64,000 bases of DNA from Candidatus Borkfalkia avistercoris. Its GTDB lineage: Bacteria; Bacillota; Clostridia; Christensenellales; Borkfalkiaceae. Below are positions 15,450 to 23,712 of the stretch, one piece after another; the first letter of the stretch is position 1, and each line of letters starts with the position of its first letter. The translations under genes and the position numbers were made by a program. Under the pieces are notes generated by a model. That model saw nothing but the letters and a program-made list of their open reading frames with translations. It was not told the DNA's origin and ran no database searches. The stretch is from NCBI GenBank assembly GCA_019115995.1, contig DXCL01000026.1:62001-126000 (forward strand), in the 5' to 3' direction.

Positions 15450-16559
15450 ATGAAGAAAAAGGAAGCCGCCGTCCGCACTGCGGTTGCGGGCGGAAAGAAA
15501 AAGAGATCGAAAAAACTGCGCGTGCTGGCGTTGTGCGCGGCGGGCATATTCGCCGCCGCGCTCGTTCTCGTTTTATTGCATTTTTATTATTGTCCGCTCA
15601 ACTTCCTTTGGACGAAGTTTTCAAATCCCGATATCCCGCCGCGGCAGGCAGGGGAGCTGCGCGTGCATTTTATAGACGTCGGGCAGGGTGACGCGATCGT
15701 TGCGGAACTTCCCGACGGGAAGTCGATGATCGTGGACGCGGGCGGCGAAGCGTATGCGTCGCGCAGTTCTCTGCTCCGCTACGTGAATGCCCTCGGCATC
15801 AAAAAATTCGATTATCTGATCCTTTCTCACCCCGACGAGGATCATGCCGGCGGCATGGACGACGTGCTCGCCTGCTACGGAGCGGAAAAAGCGTTTATCC
15901 CTTACATTGTTTCCTTCGGGGCGGATTCCTCGTATGCGGATTTTCTGGACAGGCTTTCGCGAGAGGGCTGCGATACGGAGATTTCCAGCACGTATGACGC
16001 CGTGCTTTCCGAACAGGCAGACGCGTTTTATTATTTTATGATCCTTTCCCCCTTCGAATCGGGCGTGGAGGGCAGTTATTATGATGCGGCGAATCAGGAC
16101 GGCGCAACGGATACCGACGTAAACAACGCTTCCGCGGTCGTTTGGCTGGAATATGCGGGGCGGAGCGTTCTGCTTACGGGCGACATCGGTGAGGAAGTCG
16201 AAGAAAAGCTCGTTTCCGATTATGAGGCGCTGGGGACTTCGCTGTTTGAAAGGGAACGTCTGACCTCTTGGGGCGAGCGCGTAACGCTCGCGCCCGCTCT
16301 GGAAGGCCTGGATTTTTTGAAGGTATCCCATCACGGATCGGCGTCGTCATCGTCGTCGGCGTTCTTGCGGCTGACCTCGCCCGAAGCGGCTTTTGTGAGC
16401 GTGGGCGCGGGAAATTCTTACGGGCATCCCGCGCAGGAAACGGTCGGAAGGCTGAACGAGATCGGGGCGCGGATATACAGGACGGACGAGTCTGGCAGCA
16501 TCGTGCTCACGATCTGTTCGGACGGCACTTATAATATACAGACTATCGGCCGCAACTGA
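15450..16559 (+). CDS. Membrane-anchored ComEC/Rec2-like metallo-beta-lactamase
   Basis: A 369-residue protein. The N-terminus is a basic stretch (KKKEAAVRTAVAGGKKKRSKK) followed by one membrane helix (about residues 26-46), so the enzyme domain lies outside. That domain resembles the C-terminal hydrolase of the DNA-uptake protein ComEC: RVHFIDVGQGDAIVAELPDGKSMIVDAGG, LSHPDEDHAGG (metal ligands HxDxDH), VLLTGDI and KVSHHGSASSSS. The ComEC channel is missing; stand-alone forms are common and their substrate is uncertain (nucleic acid or other phosphodiester). The start follows a short gap after the patatin gene. Confidence 0.85.
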   Translation: MKKKEAAVRTAVAGGKKKRSKKLRVLALCAAGIFAAALVLVLLHFYYCPLNFLWTKFSNPDIPPRQAGELRVHFIDVGQGDAIVAELPDGKSMIVDAGGEAYASRSSLLRYVNALGIKKFDYLILSHPDEDHAGGMDDVLACYGAEKAFIPYIVSFGADSSYADFLDRLSREGCDTEISSTYDAVLSEQADAFYYFMILSPFESGVEGSYYDAANQDGATDTDVNNASAVVWLEYAGRSVLLTGDIGEEVEEKLVSDYEALGTSLFERERLTSWGERVTLAPALEGLDFLKVSHHGSASSSSSAFLRLTSPEAAFVSVGAGNSYGHPAQETVGRLNEIGARIYRTDESGSIVLTICSDGTYNIQTIGRN

Positions 16560-16581
16560 TGCGGCTTTCGGAGGATACGGT

Positions 16582-17712
16582 ATGAAGCTTACAACGGCAG
16601 GAGAATCGCACGGAAGGGCGCTGACGGCCATCATCGAGGGGCTTCCCTCGAATCTTACCATAGAGATCGACGAGATCGATTACTATCTCGCCCTTCGTCA
16701 GAGCGGCTACGGCCGCGGCGCGAGGCAGAAAATAGAGAGCGACCGCGCCGTGATCCTTTCGGGGGTGCGCAACAAGCTTACGCTCGGCAGCCCGCTCTGC
16801 CTGATGGTGGAAAATAAAGATTATAAAAACTGGGAGGAATACATGTCTCCGTACGGCGCGGACGTAACGGCGCGCCGCCTGACCCGCGTGCGCCCGGGGC
16901 ACGCCGACCTTACGGGGCTTTTCAAATACGACCAAACGGACGCGCGCAACATTCTGGAACGCGCCTCCGCGAGGGAAACGGCGGTGCGCGTGGCGGCCGG
17001 AACGGTCGCGAGAATGTTTCTCAGCGAGCTGGGCGTCGAGGTCGCGGGCTATGTCAGGAGCGTGGAGGGGATCTCCGACGATAAGGAGTATTCCTTCGAA
17101 GAGATCAAGGCGGCGAAGTCTTCCGAGCTGTTTATGCCGGACGCGGCGCTCTGCGAGCGCGCGAAAAGGCGCATCGACGAGATCAAAGAGGCGAAAGATA
17201 CGGCGGGCGGCATAATCGAGCTGCATGTAAAGGGAATGAAGAGCGGCTTCGGCAGTTGTATGGCGTATTCCGAAAAGCTGGACGCGCACCTCGCCTTTGC
17301 CGTGATGAGCGTACAGGCGATCAAGGGAGTGGAGATCGGGCTCGGCTTTGAAGCGGCAAGGCGGCCCGGAAGCCGCGTGCACGACGAGATCTATTATAAA
17401 GACGGCGCTTTTTTCCGCAAAACGAACAATGCGGGCGGAATAGAGGGCGGCATGTCGAACGGGGAAGAGATCGTTCTCCGCGCGGCGATGAAGCCGATCC
17501 CCACGCTGATGCGCGGGCTGGATACCGTCGATTTCGATACGAAAGAGGCTTGCCGCGCGGCGACCGAGCGCAGCGACGTATGTTCCGTTGCCGCGTGCGA
17601 CGTCATATTGGAAAGCGTCGTCTGTTTCGCGCTCGCGCAGAAAATTTTGGAACGGCTGGGCGGCGATAACATGCGCGAGGTCAAGGAGCGCTGGAACAGG
17701 CTCCCTCAATAA
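16582..17712 (+). CDS. aroC: Chorismate synthase
   Basis: A 376-residue FMN-dependent enzyme that eliminates phosphate from EPSP to give chorismate, the last shikimate step. Typical motifs are TAGESHGRALTAIIEGLPS at the start, RQSGYGRGARQKIESDRAVILSGV, RPGHADLTGLFKYDQTDARNILERASARETAVRVAAG, and GGIEGGMSNGEEIVLRAAMKPIPT. It leads the six-gene aro block; aroB follows 12 bases later. Confidence 0.96.
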   Translation: MKLTTAGESHGRALTAIIEGLPSNLTIEIDEIDYYLALRQSGYGRGARQKIESDRAVILSGVRNKLTLGSPLCLMVENKDYKNWEEYMSPYGADVTARRLTRVRPGHADLTGLFKYDQTDARNILERASARETAVRVAAGTVARMFLSELGVEVAGYVRSVEGISDDKEYSFEEIKAAKSSELFMPDAALCERAKRRIDEIKEAKDTAGGIIELHVKGMKSGFGSCMAYSEKLDAHLAFAVMSVQAIKGVEIGLGFEAARRPGSRVHDEIYYKDGAFFRKTNNAGGIEGGMSNGEEIVLRAAMKPIPTLMRGLDTVDFDTKEACRAATERSDVCSVAACDVILESVVCFALAQKILERLGGDNMREVKERWNRLPQ

Positions 17713-17724
17713 GTTAGGATCAAT

Positions 17725-18780
17725 ATGCAGACGATACAGGTAAATACGAAATCGCGGCCGAGCACGGTGTTTTGCGGCGCGGGCGCGGCAAAGCAACTAA
17801 ATTATATTTTGGACGGCAAAGACGTTTTCGTCGTTACAGACGAAAACGTGTACAAGCTTTATAAAGGCTTTATAGCGGAAAACTTCGGCGGAGCGCCCGT
17901 TTGCGTGCTTCCTGCGGGGGAGCGGCACAAAAACCGCAATTCCCTGTTTATGATCCTCGACAAAATGCTGCAAGCGCGGCTCAGGCGCAACAGTACGCTC
18001 GTTGCGCTCGGCGGCGGCGTCGTCGGAGACATGGGAGGTTTGGCGGCGTCCTTATATATGCGCGGCATTCACGCGGTGCAGGTGCCTACGACCCTTTTGG
18101 CACAGGTGGATTCCTCCGTGGGAGGGAAAACGGCGATCGACCACCGCGGCGTAAAAAACGTGATCGGCACCTTTTATCAGCCCGAATACGTGGTGTGCGA
18201 TCCGCTGTTTTTGCGCACCCTTCCTCAAAGGGAGTTGAAGTGCGGGCTCGGCGAGATCATCAAAACGGGCGCGCTCGACGCTGAAATCCTGGATAAGCTC
18301 GAACGGAATACGGAAAGGCTCTTTGACCTTTCTTTTCTGGAAGAGATCACGGCGGACTGCGTGCGCTTCAAGGCGGCCGTCGTGGAAAAGGACGAATGCG
18401 AACGGAGCGGGTTGAGAAAGTGCCTCAATATGGGGCATACTACGGGGCACGCGCTCGAACTCTATTATAAGAGGCGTTCGCACGGGGAATATGTGCTCAT
18501 CGGCATGCTGCTTGAAAGCTATATAGCGGAAAAATTCGGCATATGTGCGCACGATTATGCAGAAGAGCTGCGCTCGCTGATCGGAAAGGTCTTAAAGCGC
18601 GTGCCGCGCTTTGAAAATATCGCAGAGGCCGCGCGAGTGGCACTGTACGACAAGAAAAATCAAGGAGAAAACGAGGTCTCTCTCATTGTGCCTGCAAAGC
18701 GCGGTGAATTTGCCGAACTCAGGCTGACCGATGAAGACTATGTCGGTTATATCGGGGAGATCGTCGGAGGAAGAGTATGA
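17725..18780 (+). CDS. aroB: 3-dehydroquinate synthase
   Basis: A 351-residue NAD- and metal-dependent enzyme converting DAHP to 3-dehydroquinate. The signature ALGGGVVGDMGGLAASLYMRGIHAVQVPTTLLAQVDSSVGGKTAIDHRGVKNVIGTFYQPE is complete, with later metal ligands in MGHTTGHALEL and the following SHGEYV region. The substrate DAHP must come from a synthase encoded elsewhere. Its stop overlaps the aroA start by four bases. Confidence 0.96.
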   Translation: MQTIQVNTKSRPSTVFCGAGAAKQLNYILDGKDVFVVTDENVYKLYKGFIAENFGGAPVCVLPAGERHKNRNSLFMILDKMLQARLRRNSTLVALGGGVVGDMGGLAASLYMRGIHAVQVPTTLLAQVDSSVGGKTAIDHRGVKNVIGTFYQPEYVVCDPLFLRTLPQRELKCGLGEIIKTGALDAEILDKLERNTERLFDLSFLEEITADCVRFKAAVVEKDECERSGLRKCLNMGHTTGHALELYYKRRSHGEYVLIGMLLESYIAEKFGICAHDYAEELRSLIGKVLKRVPRFENIAEAARVALYDKKNQGENEVSLIVPAKRGEFAELRLTDEDYVGYIGEIVGGRV

Positions 18781-20012
18781 TCATTTCGCCGCGCAGTGAT
18801 TTTGCGGGAGAATTTGCTATACCGGGCGATAAGTCCATAACCCACCGCGCCGTTATGTTCAACGCAATGGCGGAAGGAGAAGCGCTCGTTACAAACGCGT
18901 TGCTCGGGGAAGACTGCCTGTCCACGGCGTCGTGCATGCGCGCGCTCGGGGCAGAGGTCTCCGTGCAGGATGGGGCGATCCGCGTAAAGGGGGCGCCCCT
19001 GCACGACGCGGAGTGCTTCTGCGGCAACAGCGGCACGACCATGCGCCTTTTGATGGGGCTTATCGCGGGGCAGCGGCTGAACGCGTCGCTCACGGGAGAC
19101 GCTTCTTTGTCCAAACGGCCGATGGAGCGCGTTGCAAAACCTTTACGGCTGCTCGGCGCAGACATTGAAACGACGGACGGCACCGCGCCCGTATACGTGC
19201 GTTCCGCAAAGCTCTCGGGCAGGGAGGTGGATACCGCCACGGCGAGCGCACAGGTCAAAAGCGCGCTCCTGCTGGCGGCGCTCGGCGCCGACGGCGAAAC
19301 GTTCGTGCACGAATCGGTAAAGACGCGCGACCACACCGAACGCATGCTTGCGGCGATGGGGGCAGACATACGCGTGATAGGCAACACCGTCCGCGTAAAA
19401 AAGAGCGCGCTCCGCGCCGCCGACGTGGAGGTGCCGGGTGATATTTCCAGCGCCGCGTATTTTATGGCGCTCGGGGCTCTGCTCGGAGAAACGCTCTGCA
19501 AAAACGTCGGCGTCAATCCCACGCGCACGGGGATCCTTTCCGTTTTCGATCAGATGGGGGTCATTTACTCTCTGGAGAACGAGCGCACCGTCTGCGGGGA
19601 GCCCGTTGCGGATATTCGCGTAAAAAAGAGCGCTCTTAAACCGATCGTTCTTTCAAAAGAGATCATGCCTTCCCTGATCGACGAGCTGCCGGTGATCGCG
19701 GTGCTTTGCGCTTATGCGGAGGGCGAAAGCGTGATCACGGGGGCGGAGGAGCTGCGCATCAAAGAGAGCGACCGCATCAAGACCACGGCAGAGATGCTCG
19801 CGAATTTCGGCGGAGACGTTATGGCGCGGGAAGACGGTTTCGTGATCCGCGGGAGAAAGACCCTTGCGGGCGGTTCGGCGGATTCCTATTTGGATCATCG
19901 CATCGCGATGAGCGCGGCGGTCGCGCTTGCGGCGAGCGAGAAGGGCGGAGAGATCAAAAACGCGGAATGCGTGAATATCTCGTTTCCCGGTTTTTACGGC
20001 ATGCTCGGCTGA
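18777..20012 (+). CDS. aroA: 3-phosphoshikimate 1-carboxyvinyltransferase (EPSP synthase)
   Basis: A 411-residue enzyme joining phosphoenolpyruvate to shikimate-3-phosphate. Motifs seen are IPGDKSITHRAVMFNAMAEGE (Lys and Arg of the PEP site), CGNSGTTMRLLMGLIAG, GDASLSKRPMERV, AQVKSALLLAAL, GAEELRIKESDRIKTTAEML and YLDHRIAMSAAVA. The PEP-loop reads GNSGTTMRLLMG, so the residue after Thr-Met-Arg is Leu where many enzymes have Pro. It is coupled to aroB through an ATGA overlap. Confidence 0.95.
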   Translation: MIISPRSDFAGEFAIPGDKSITHRAVMFNAMAEGEALVTNALLGEDCLSTASCMRALGAEVSVQDGAIRVKGAPLHDAECFCGNSGTTMRLLMGLIAGQRLNASLTGDASLSKRPMERVAKPLRLLGADIETTDGTAPVYVRSAKLSGREVDTATASAQVKSALLLAALGADGETFVHESVKTRDHTERMLAAMGADIRVIGNTVRVKKSALRAADVEVPGDISSAAYFMALGALLGETLCKNVGVNPTRTGILSVFDQMGVIYSLENERTVCGEPVADIRVKKSALKPIVLSKEIMPSLIDELPVIAVLCAYAEGESVITGAEELRIKESDRIKTTAEMLANFGGDVMAREDGFVIRGRKTLAGGSADSYLDHRIAMSAAVALAASEKGGEIKNAECVNISFPGFYGMLG

Positions 20013-20066
20013 AATTTGTCGAAACTATAAATAAAAGCGGCGCGTACGGCGCGCGGGGAGAAACAT

Positions 20067-20864
20067 ATGTTGAAGCTTGCAGTGATCGGAAAAGACGTTT
20101 CCAAATCAGACAGTGCAAAAATGCACACCTTTATTTTGCGCGCTTTGGGTGCGGATTGCTCTTACGAGCTCATTTCCTGCCCCGCGGAGCGGTTCGACGG
20201 CGAGGCGGAAAGACTGCTCGCGGGCTACGACGCCTTCAATGTGACCATTCCCTATAAACTGGCGGTCATTCCTCATCTGAAAGGCATCGAGGGCGACGCA
20301 AAAGTTTTCGGCGCGGTCAATACCGTCGTGGACGGCGTGGGATACAATACCGACGGCATAGGTTTTTCTCTCATGCTGGAAAATAACGGCGTCGACGTTT
20401 CGGGGAAAAAGATCCTCGTTTTGGGTGCGGGCGGCGCGGGCAGGAGCGTCGTCAAAAAATTGCTCGACGCGGGCGCGGAAGTGCAGCTGTTCGATCTGAA
20501 AAGGGAAAACGCCGCCGCCGTGTGCGGGGAGTTCACGGGCGCCCGCCTCGCGGAGAAGGTGGAGGCGGAGCCTCGGTACATGATCGTAAACGTGACGGGC
20601 GTGGGCATGCATAAAACGGAGGGGGTATCCCCCGTCGGGGAGGAGATCCTCAAAACATGTGAAGTCGCCGTCGACCTCATCTATTACCCGCGCAAGAGCG
20701 AGTTTCTGCGCATCGCCGAATCGCTCGGCAAAAAAATCGTCAACGGCGAGGGAATGCTCTTTTATCAGGCATACTATGCCGACTGCATTTATCTGAACAG
20801 GCAGCCGCGCGCGGCGGAGGCGAAGGAGCTTTTCGAAAAATATACGGAGGAATACGCAAGATGA
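20067..20864 (+). CDS. aroE: Shikimate 5-dehydrogenase
   Basis: A 265-residue NADPH enzyme reducing 3-dehydroshikimate to shikimate. The substrate domain holds KSDSAKMHTF (variant of the usual SxSPxxHN) and NVTIPYKLAVIPH with the catalytic Lys; the cofactor domain has VLGAGGAGRSVVKKL and LVNVTGVGM-type strand IVNVTGVGMHKTEGVSP, then DLIYYPRKSEFL. The Pro of the SxSPxxHN motif is replaced, so the loop is atypical. GGGGAG precedes the ATG. It overlaps aroQ by four bases. Confidence 0.92.
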   Translation: MLKLAVIGKDVSKSDSAKMHTFILRALGADCSYELISCPAERFDGEAERLLAGYDAFNVTIPYKLAVIPHLKGIEGDAKVFGAVNTVVDGVGYNTDGIGFSLMLENNGVDVSGKKILVLGAGGAGRSVVKKLLDAGAEVQLFDLKRENAAAVCGEFTGARLAEKVEAEPRYMIVNVTGVGMHKTEGVSPVGEEILKTCEVAVDLIYYPRKSEFLRIAESLGKKIVNGEGMLFYQAYYADCIYLNRQPRAAEAKELFEKYTEEYAR

Positions 20865-21277
20865 AACTTCTCATTCTGAACGGCGTGAATCTGAACATGA
20901 CGGGCATTCGGGAAAAGTCCGTTTACGGCGCGGAAACGCTGGAAGACATCAACCGCGAGGTCGAGGCGTTCTGCAAGGCGCGCGGCGCGGTTTGCGAATT
21001 TTTCCAGAGCAATCTGGAAGGGGAGCTGTGCACGCAGATCCAGAAGTCGGACGCAGACGGCATCATTCTCAACGCGGGTGCGTTTACCCATTACAGCTAT
21101 GCCCTGCGCGACGCGATCGCGTCCGTTCAGACGCCCGTCGTGGAGGTGCATATGTCGAACGTGCACGCGAGAGAAGAATTCCGTCATAAATCGGTCATTT
21201 CCGAGGTCTGCAAAGGTACGATCCTCGGCTTCGGAAAAAAGAGTTATATCCTTGCGGCGGAGAGCTTTTTGTTATGA
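20861..21277 (+). CDS. aroQ: 3-dehydroquinate dehydratase, type II
   Basis: A 138-residue enzyme removing water from 3-dehydroquinate to give 3-dehydroshikimate. MKLLILNGVNLNMTGIREKSVYG carries the flexible-loop Arg and catalytic Tyr, ILNAGAFTHYSYALRDAI the substrate-binding Asn and nearby residues, and VEVHMSNVHAREEFRHKSVIS the catalytic His. Length is typical of the dodecameric type II family. It overlaps both neighbours by four bases. Confidence 0.95.
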   Translation: MKLLILNGVNLNMTGIREKSVYGAETLEDINREVEAFCKARGAVCEFFQSNLEGELCTQIQKSDADGIILNAGAFTHYSYALRDAIASVQTPVVEVHMSNVHAREEFRHKSVISEVCKGTILGFGKKSYILAAESFLL

Positions 21278-21786
21278 ATATCGTGCTTTGCGGAATGATG
21301 GGCGCGGGAAAAACGAGCGTCGGCATCAAGATAGCCGACCTCACCGGCATGCGCTGGTATGATACGGACGATTTGATCACGGAAAAGTACGGCCGTATCC
21401 CCGCGATTTTTGAATTTTACGGCGAAAACCGTTTCCGCGAGATGGAATCGGAGATCGTCAAAAACGTTTCGGACGAAGACAATGTCGTCATCTCGACGGG
21501 CGGCGGCTGTGTGCTTCGCCCCGAAAACAGCGCCGCGCTCAAAAAACACGGAAAGATCGTTTTTTTGAAGGTGGACATAGAAGTCCTTTTCGAGCGCACG
21601 GGGCACACGAGCGACGACCGTCCCCTGCTCAAAAACACGACCTTCGATAAAATGAAGGAATTGCTCGATTACAGGTCGCCCATTTACGAGAGCTGCGCGG
21701 ATTTTACCGTGGATACGAACGGAAAAGATATCGAAACGGTCGCCAGAGAGGTGTGCGCCGTGTGCGGCGTTCAGGTTCTGCGATGA
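21274..21786 (+). CDS. aroK: Shikimate kinase
   Basis: A 170-residue P-loop kinase phosphorylating shikimate at the 3-hydroxyl. Walker A is GMMGAGKTSVG, the substrate-binding Asp pair is in YDTDDLITEKYG, VISTGGGCVLRPEN is the Walker-B-like GGG turn, and DDRPLLKN lies in the lid. It overlaps aroQ upstream and the SDR gene downstream by four bases each. Confidence 0.95.
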   Translation: MNIVLCGMMGAGKTSVGIKIADLTGMRWYDTDDLITEKYGRIPAIFEFYGENRFREMESEIVKNVSDEDNVVISTGGGCVLRPENSAALKKHGKIVFLKVDIEVLFERTGHTSDDRPLLKNTTFDKMKELLDYRSPIYESCADFTVDTNGKDIETVAREVCAVCGVQVLR

Positions 21787-22496
21787 GCACCGCGCTCGTT
21801 ACGGGAGGTTCCCGCGGCATCGGCAGGGCGGTCTGTCTCGCGCTCGCGAGGGCGGGCTACGACGTCGCTTTCTGCTATTCCAAAGACGAGGGAGGGGCGC
21901 GGGAGACCCTTCGACTGCTCGAAGAGACGGGCGCCGGCGCGCAGCCTTTTTTGTGCGACGTGACGGACGAATCCGCCGTGAAAGAGATGTTCTCCGCCCT
22001 CTTGGGCTTGGAGATCCTCGTGAACAACGCCGGCATTTCGCGGAGCGGGCTGATCCAGGACACCTCTTTTGCGGAATGGAAAAAGATCTTTTCCGTCAAT
22101 ACGGACGGCGCTTTTTTGTGCACGCGGCAGGCGGTGCCCGCTCTCTTGCGCAGGGGCGGCGGGTGCATCGTCAACATTTCCTCGATTTGGGGAGAGACTG
22201 GCGCCGCGTGCGAGACGGCGTATTCCGCGAGCAAGGCGGCGCTCATCGGCTTTACAAAGGCGGCGGCAAAGGAACTGGCGCCTTCGAATATCCGCGTCAA
22301 CTGCGTTTCTCCGGGCATGATCGCAACGGACATGAACGCGGTCTATACAAAAGAGGAGCGCGAAGGATTTGTAAAGGCGCAGCCCGTCGCAAGGGAGGGG
22401 GCTCCCGAAGAGGTCGCGGCGGCGGTCGTTTTTCTCGCAAAGAGCCGCTATATCACGGGAGAAGTGCTCCGCGTGAACGGCGGTGCGCTTATATGA
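21783..22496 (+). CDS. FabG-like short-chain dehydrogenase/reductase
   Basis: A 237-residue NAD(P) oxidoreductase. The cofactor motif TGGSRGIGRA, NNAG strand (LVNNAGISRSG), catalytic Ser in NISSIWG and YSASK (Tyr and Lys) are intact, and the end GEVLRVNGGALI matches 3-oxoacyl-ACP reductase FabG. No other fatty-acid gene lies nearby. Instead the start at 21783 overlaps the aroK stop (ATGA), so it is translated with the shikimate block. The longer in-frame start at 21753 falls inside aroK. Its true substrate is uncertain. Confidence 0.88.
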   Translation: MSTALVTGGSRGIGRAVCLALARAGYDVAFCYSKDEGGARETLRLLEETGAGAQPFLCDVTDESAVKEMFSALLGLEILVNNAGISRSGLIQDTSFAEWKKIFSVNTDGAFLCTRQAVPALLRRGGGCIVNISSIWGETGAACETAYSASKAALIGFTKAAAKELAPSNIRVNCVSPGMIATDMNAVYTKEEREGFVKAQPVAREGAPEEVAAAVVFLAKSRYITGEVLRVNGGALI

Positions 22497-22590
22497 GAAA
22501 AGTCGGCGCTTTTTCGGAAAATTTTGCGGGTAAAAAAAGGATTTTTTGATATTTTGTCTAATTTAACAAATAGCGGGGTTTCGTCGTATC

Positions 22591-22625
22591 GCGGCAAAAT
22601 TTTCTTGCCGCGCCTTACTTTTTTA
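22591..22625 (+). terminator. Hairpin between the aro/SDR genes and dgt
   Basis: GCGGCAA (22591-22597) and TTGCCGC (22605-22611) form a seven-pair stem; a T-run (22619-22624) comes only after an eight-base gap and runs into the first possible dgt start. It could be a weak terminator of the aro run or a leader structure. The rest of 22497-22645 shows no clear promoter. Confidence 0.4.
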
Positions 22626-22645
22626 TGTGCTCCGCCGTTCGCTTT

Positions 22646-23683
22646 ATGAAAATTTCCGATTCCGTCAAGAGGCGTACCTATGCCAGAGAGCGGGCGTTTT
22701 TTTCGCCCTATGCGCAGCTTTCCGAAAATACGAGGGGAAGGCAGCGCCCGGAAGAGCCGTGCAACATGCGCACGGACTTTCAAAGAGACAGAGACAGGAT
22801 CATATACAGCAAAGCGTTCCTGCGGCTGAAAAACAAGACGCAGGTATTTTTCTCGCCCGAAGGCGATCATTTCCGTACCCGCATGACGCACACGATCGAC
22901 GTTTCTCAGATCGCGCGTTCCATTGCGCGGAGCCTTGCGCTCAACGAAGATCTCGCCGAGGCGATCGCGCTCGGGCACGATCTCGGGCATACTCCGTTCG
23001 GGCATGCAGGAGAGCGCGTTCTCAACAGCCTGTCGCCTTTCGGGTTCGCGCACAACGAGCAGTCTCTGCGCGTGGTAGACGTGCTCGAAAAGGAAGGGAA
23101 AGGTCTGAATTTGACCTTTGAAGTGCGCGACGGCATCGTCAATCATAAAAAGAGCGGGCACCCCGCCACGTTGGAGGGCAAGGCGGTTTCCCTTGCCGAC
23201 CGCATCGCGTACGTCAATCACGACATCGAAGACGCGATCCGCGCGGGGCTTTTGAAAGAGGAGGATCTTCCCAAAAGGGATATCGCGGTGCTGGGGAACT
23301 CTTCGCGCGATCGCATCAATACGATGATCACCTCCATTTATGAAAACAGCGTAGACAGGAACGACGTAAAAATGGGGGAGGAAGAGGCAAAAGCGCTGGA
23401 AGATCTGCGCTCTTTTATGTTCGAAAGGGTCTATATAACCGAACAGTCTATGAAGGAGGAGGAGCGGGCAAAGCGCATGCTTTCCGCGATGTTCGATTAT
23501 TTCCGAAAAGACAAGGACAAGCTCCCCGCCTTTTATTTGCGGCTTTCCGAAGAGTATCCGCTCGAACAGGTGATTTCGGATTACCTGTCTTCCATGACGG
23601 ATAAATTTGCGGTCGCCGTATTCAACAACATATTTATCCCCAAAAGCTGGGGACTTACCGAGGAAGATATAGAAGAACTGTGA
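22646..23683 (+). CDS. dgt: Deoxyguanosinetriphosphate triphosphohydrolase-like protein (HD domain)
   Basis: About 345 residues. The HD-domain metal site is clear: FRTRMTHTIDVSQIARSIARSLALNEDLAEAIALGHDLGHTPFGHAGE carries the His and HD pair, and ADRIAYVNHDIEDAIRAGL gives the later Asp. The N-terminal PEEPCNMRTDFQRDRDRIIYSKAFLRLKNKTQVF is typical of short dGTPase-like proteins of Gram-positives. The start is unsure; ATG 22646 (MKISDS) fits relatives better than 22625, but neither has a ribosome site. It lies just before dnaG, a common order in Clostridia. Confidence 0.88.
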   Translation: MKISDSVKRRTYARERAFFSPYAQLSENTRGRQRPEEPCNMRTDFQRDRDRIIYSKAFLRLKNKTQVFFSPEGDHFRTRMTHTIDVSQIARSIARSLALNEDLAEAIALGHDLGHTPFGHAGERVLNSLSPFGFAHNEQSLRVVDVLEKEGKGLNLTFEVRDGIVNHKKSGHPATLEGKAVSLADRIAYVNHDIEDAIRAGLLKEEDLPKRDIAVLGNSSRDRINTMITSIYENSVDRNDVKMGEEEAKALEDLRSFMFERVYITEQSMKEEERAKRMLSAMFDYFRKDKDKLPAFYLRLSEEYPLEQVISDYLSSMTDKFAVAVFNNIFIPKSWGLTEEDIEEL

Positions 23684-23712
23684 CCGCGGCGCGCCCGCGG
23701 CGGAGGAAGGGA

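Noticed and set aside
16543..17796. A 417-codon minus-strand frame opposite aroC
   Set aside because: Arg-rich shadow with no motif; aroC is unmistakable on the plus strand.
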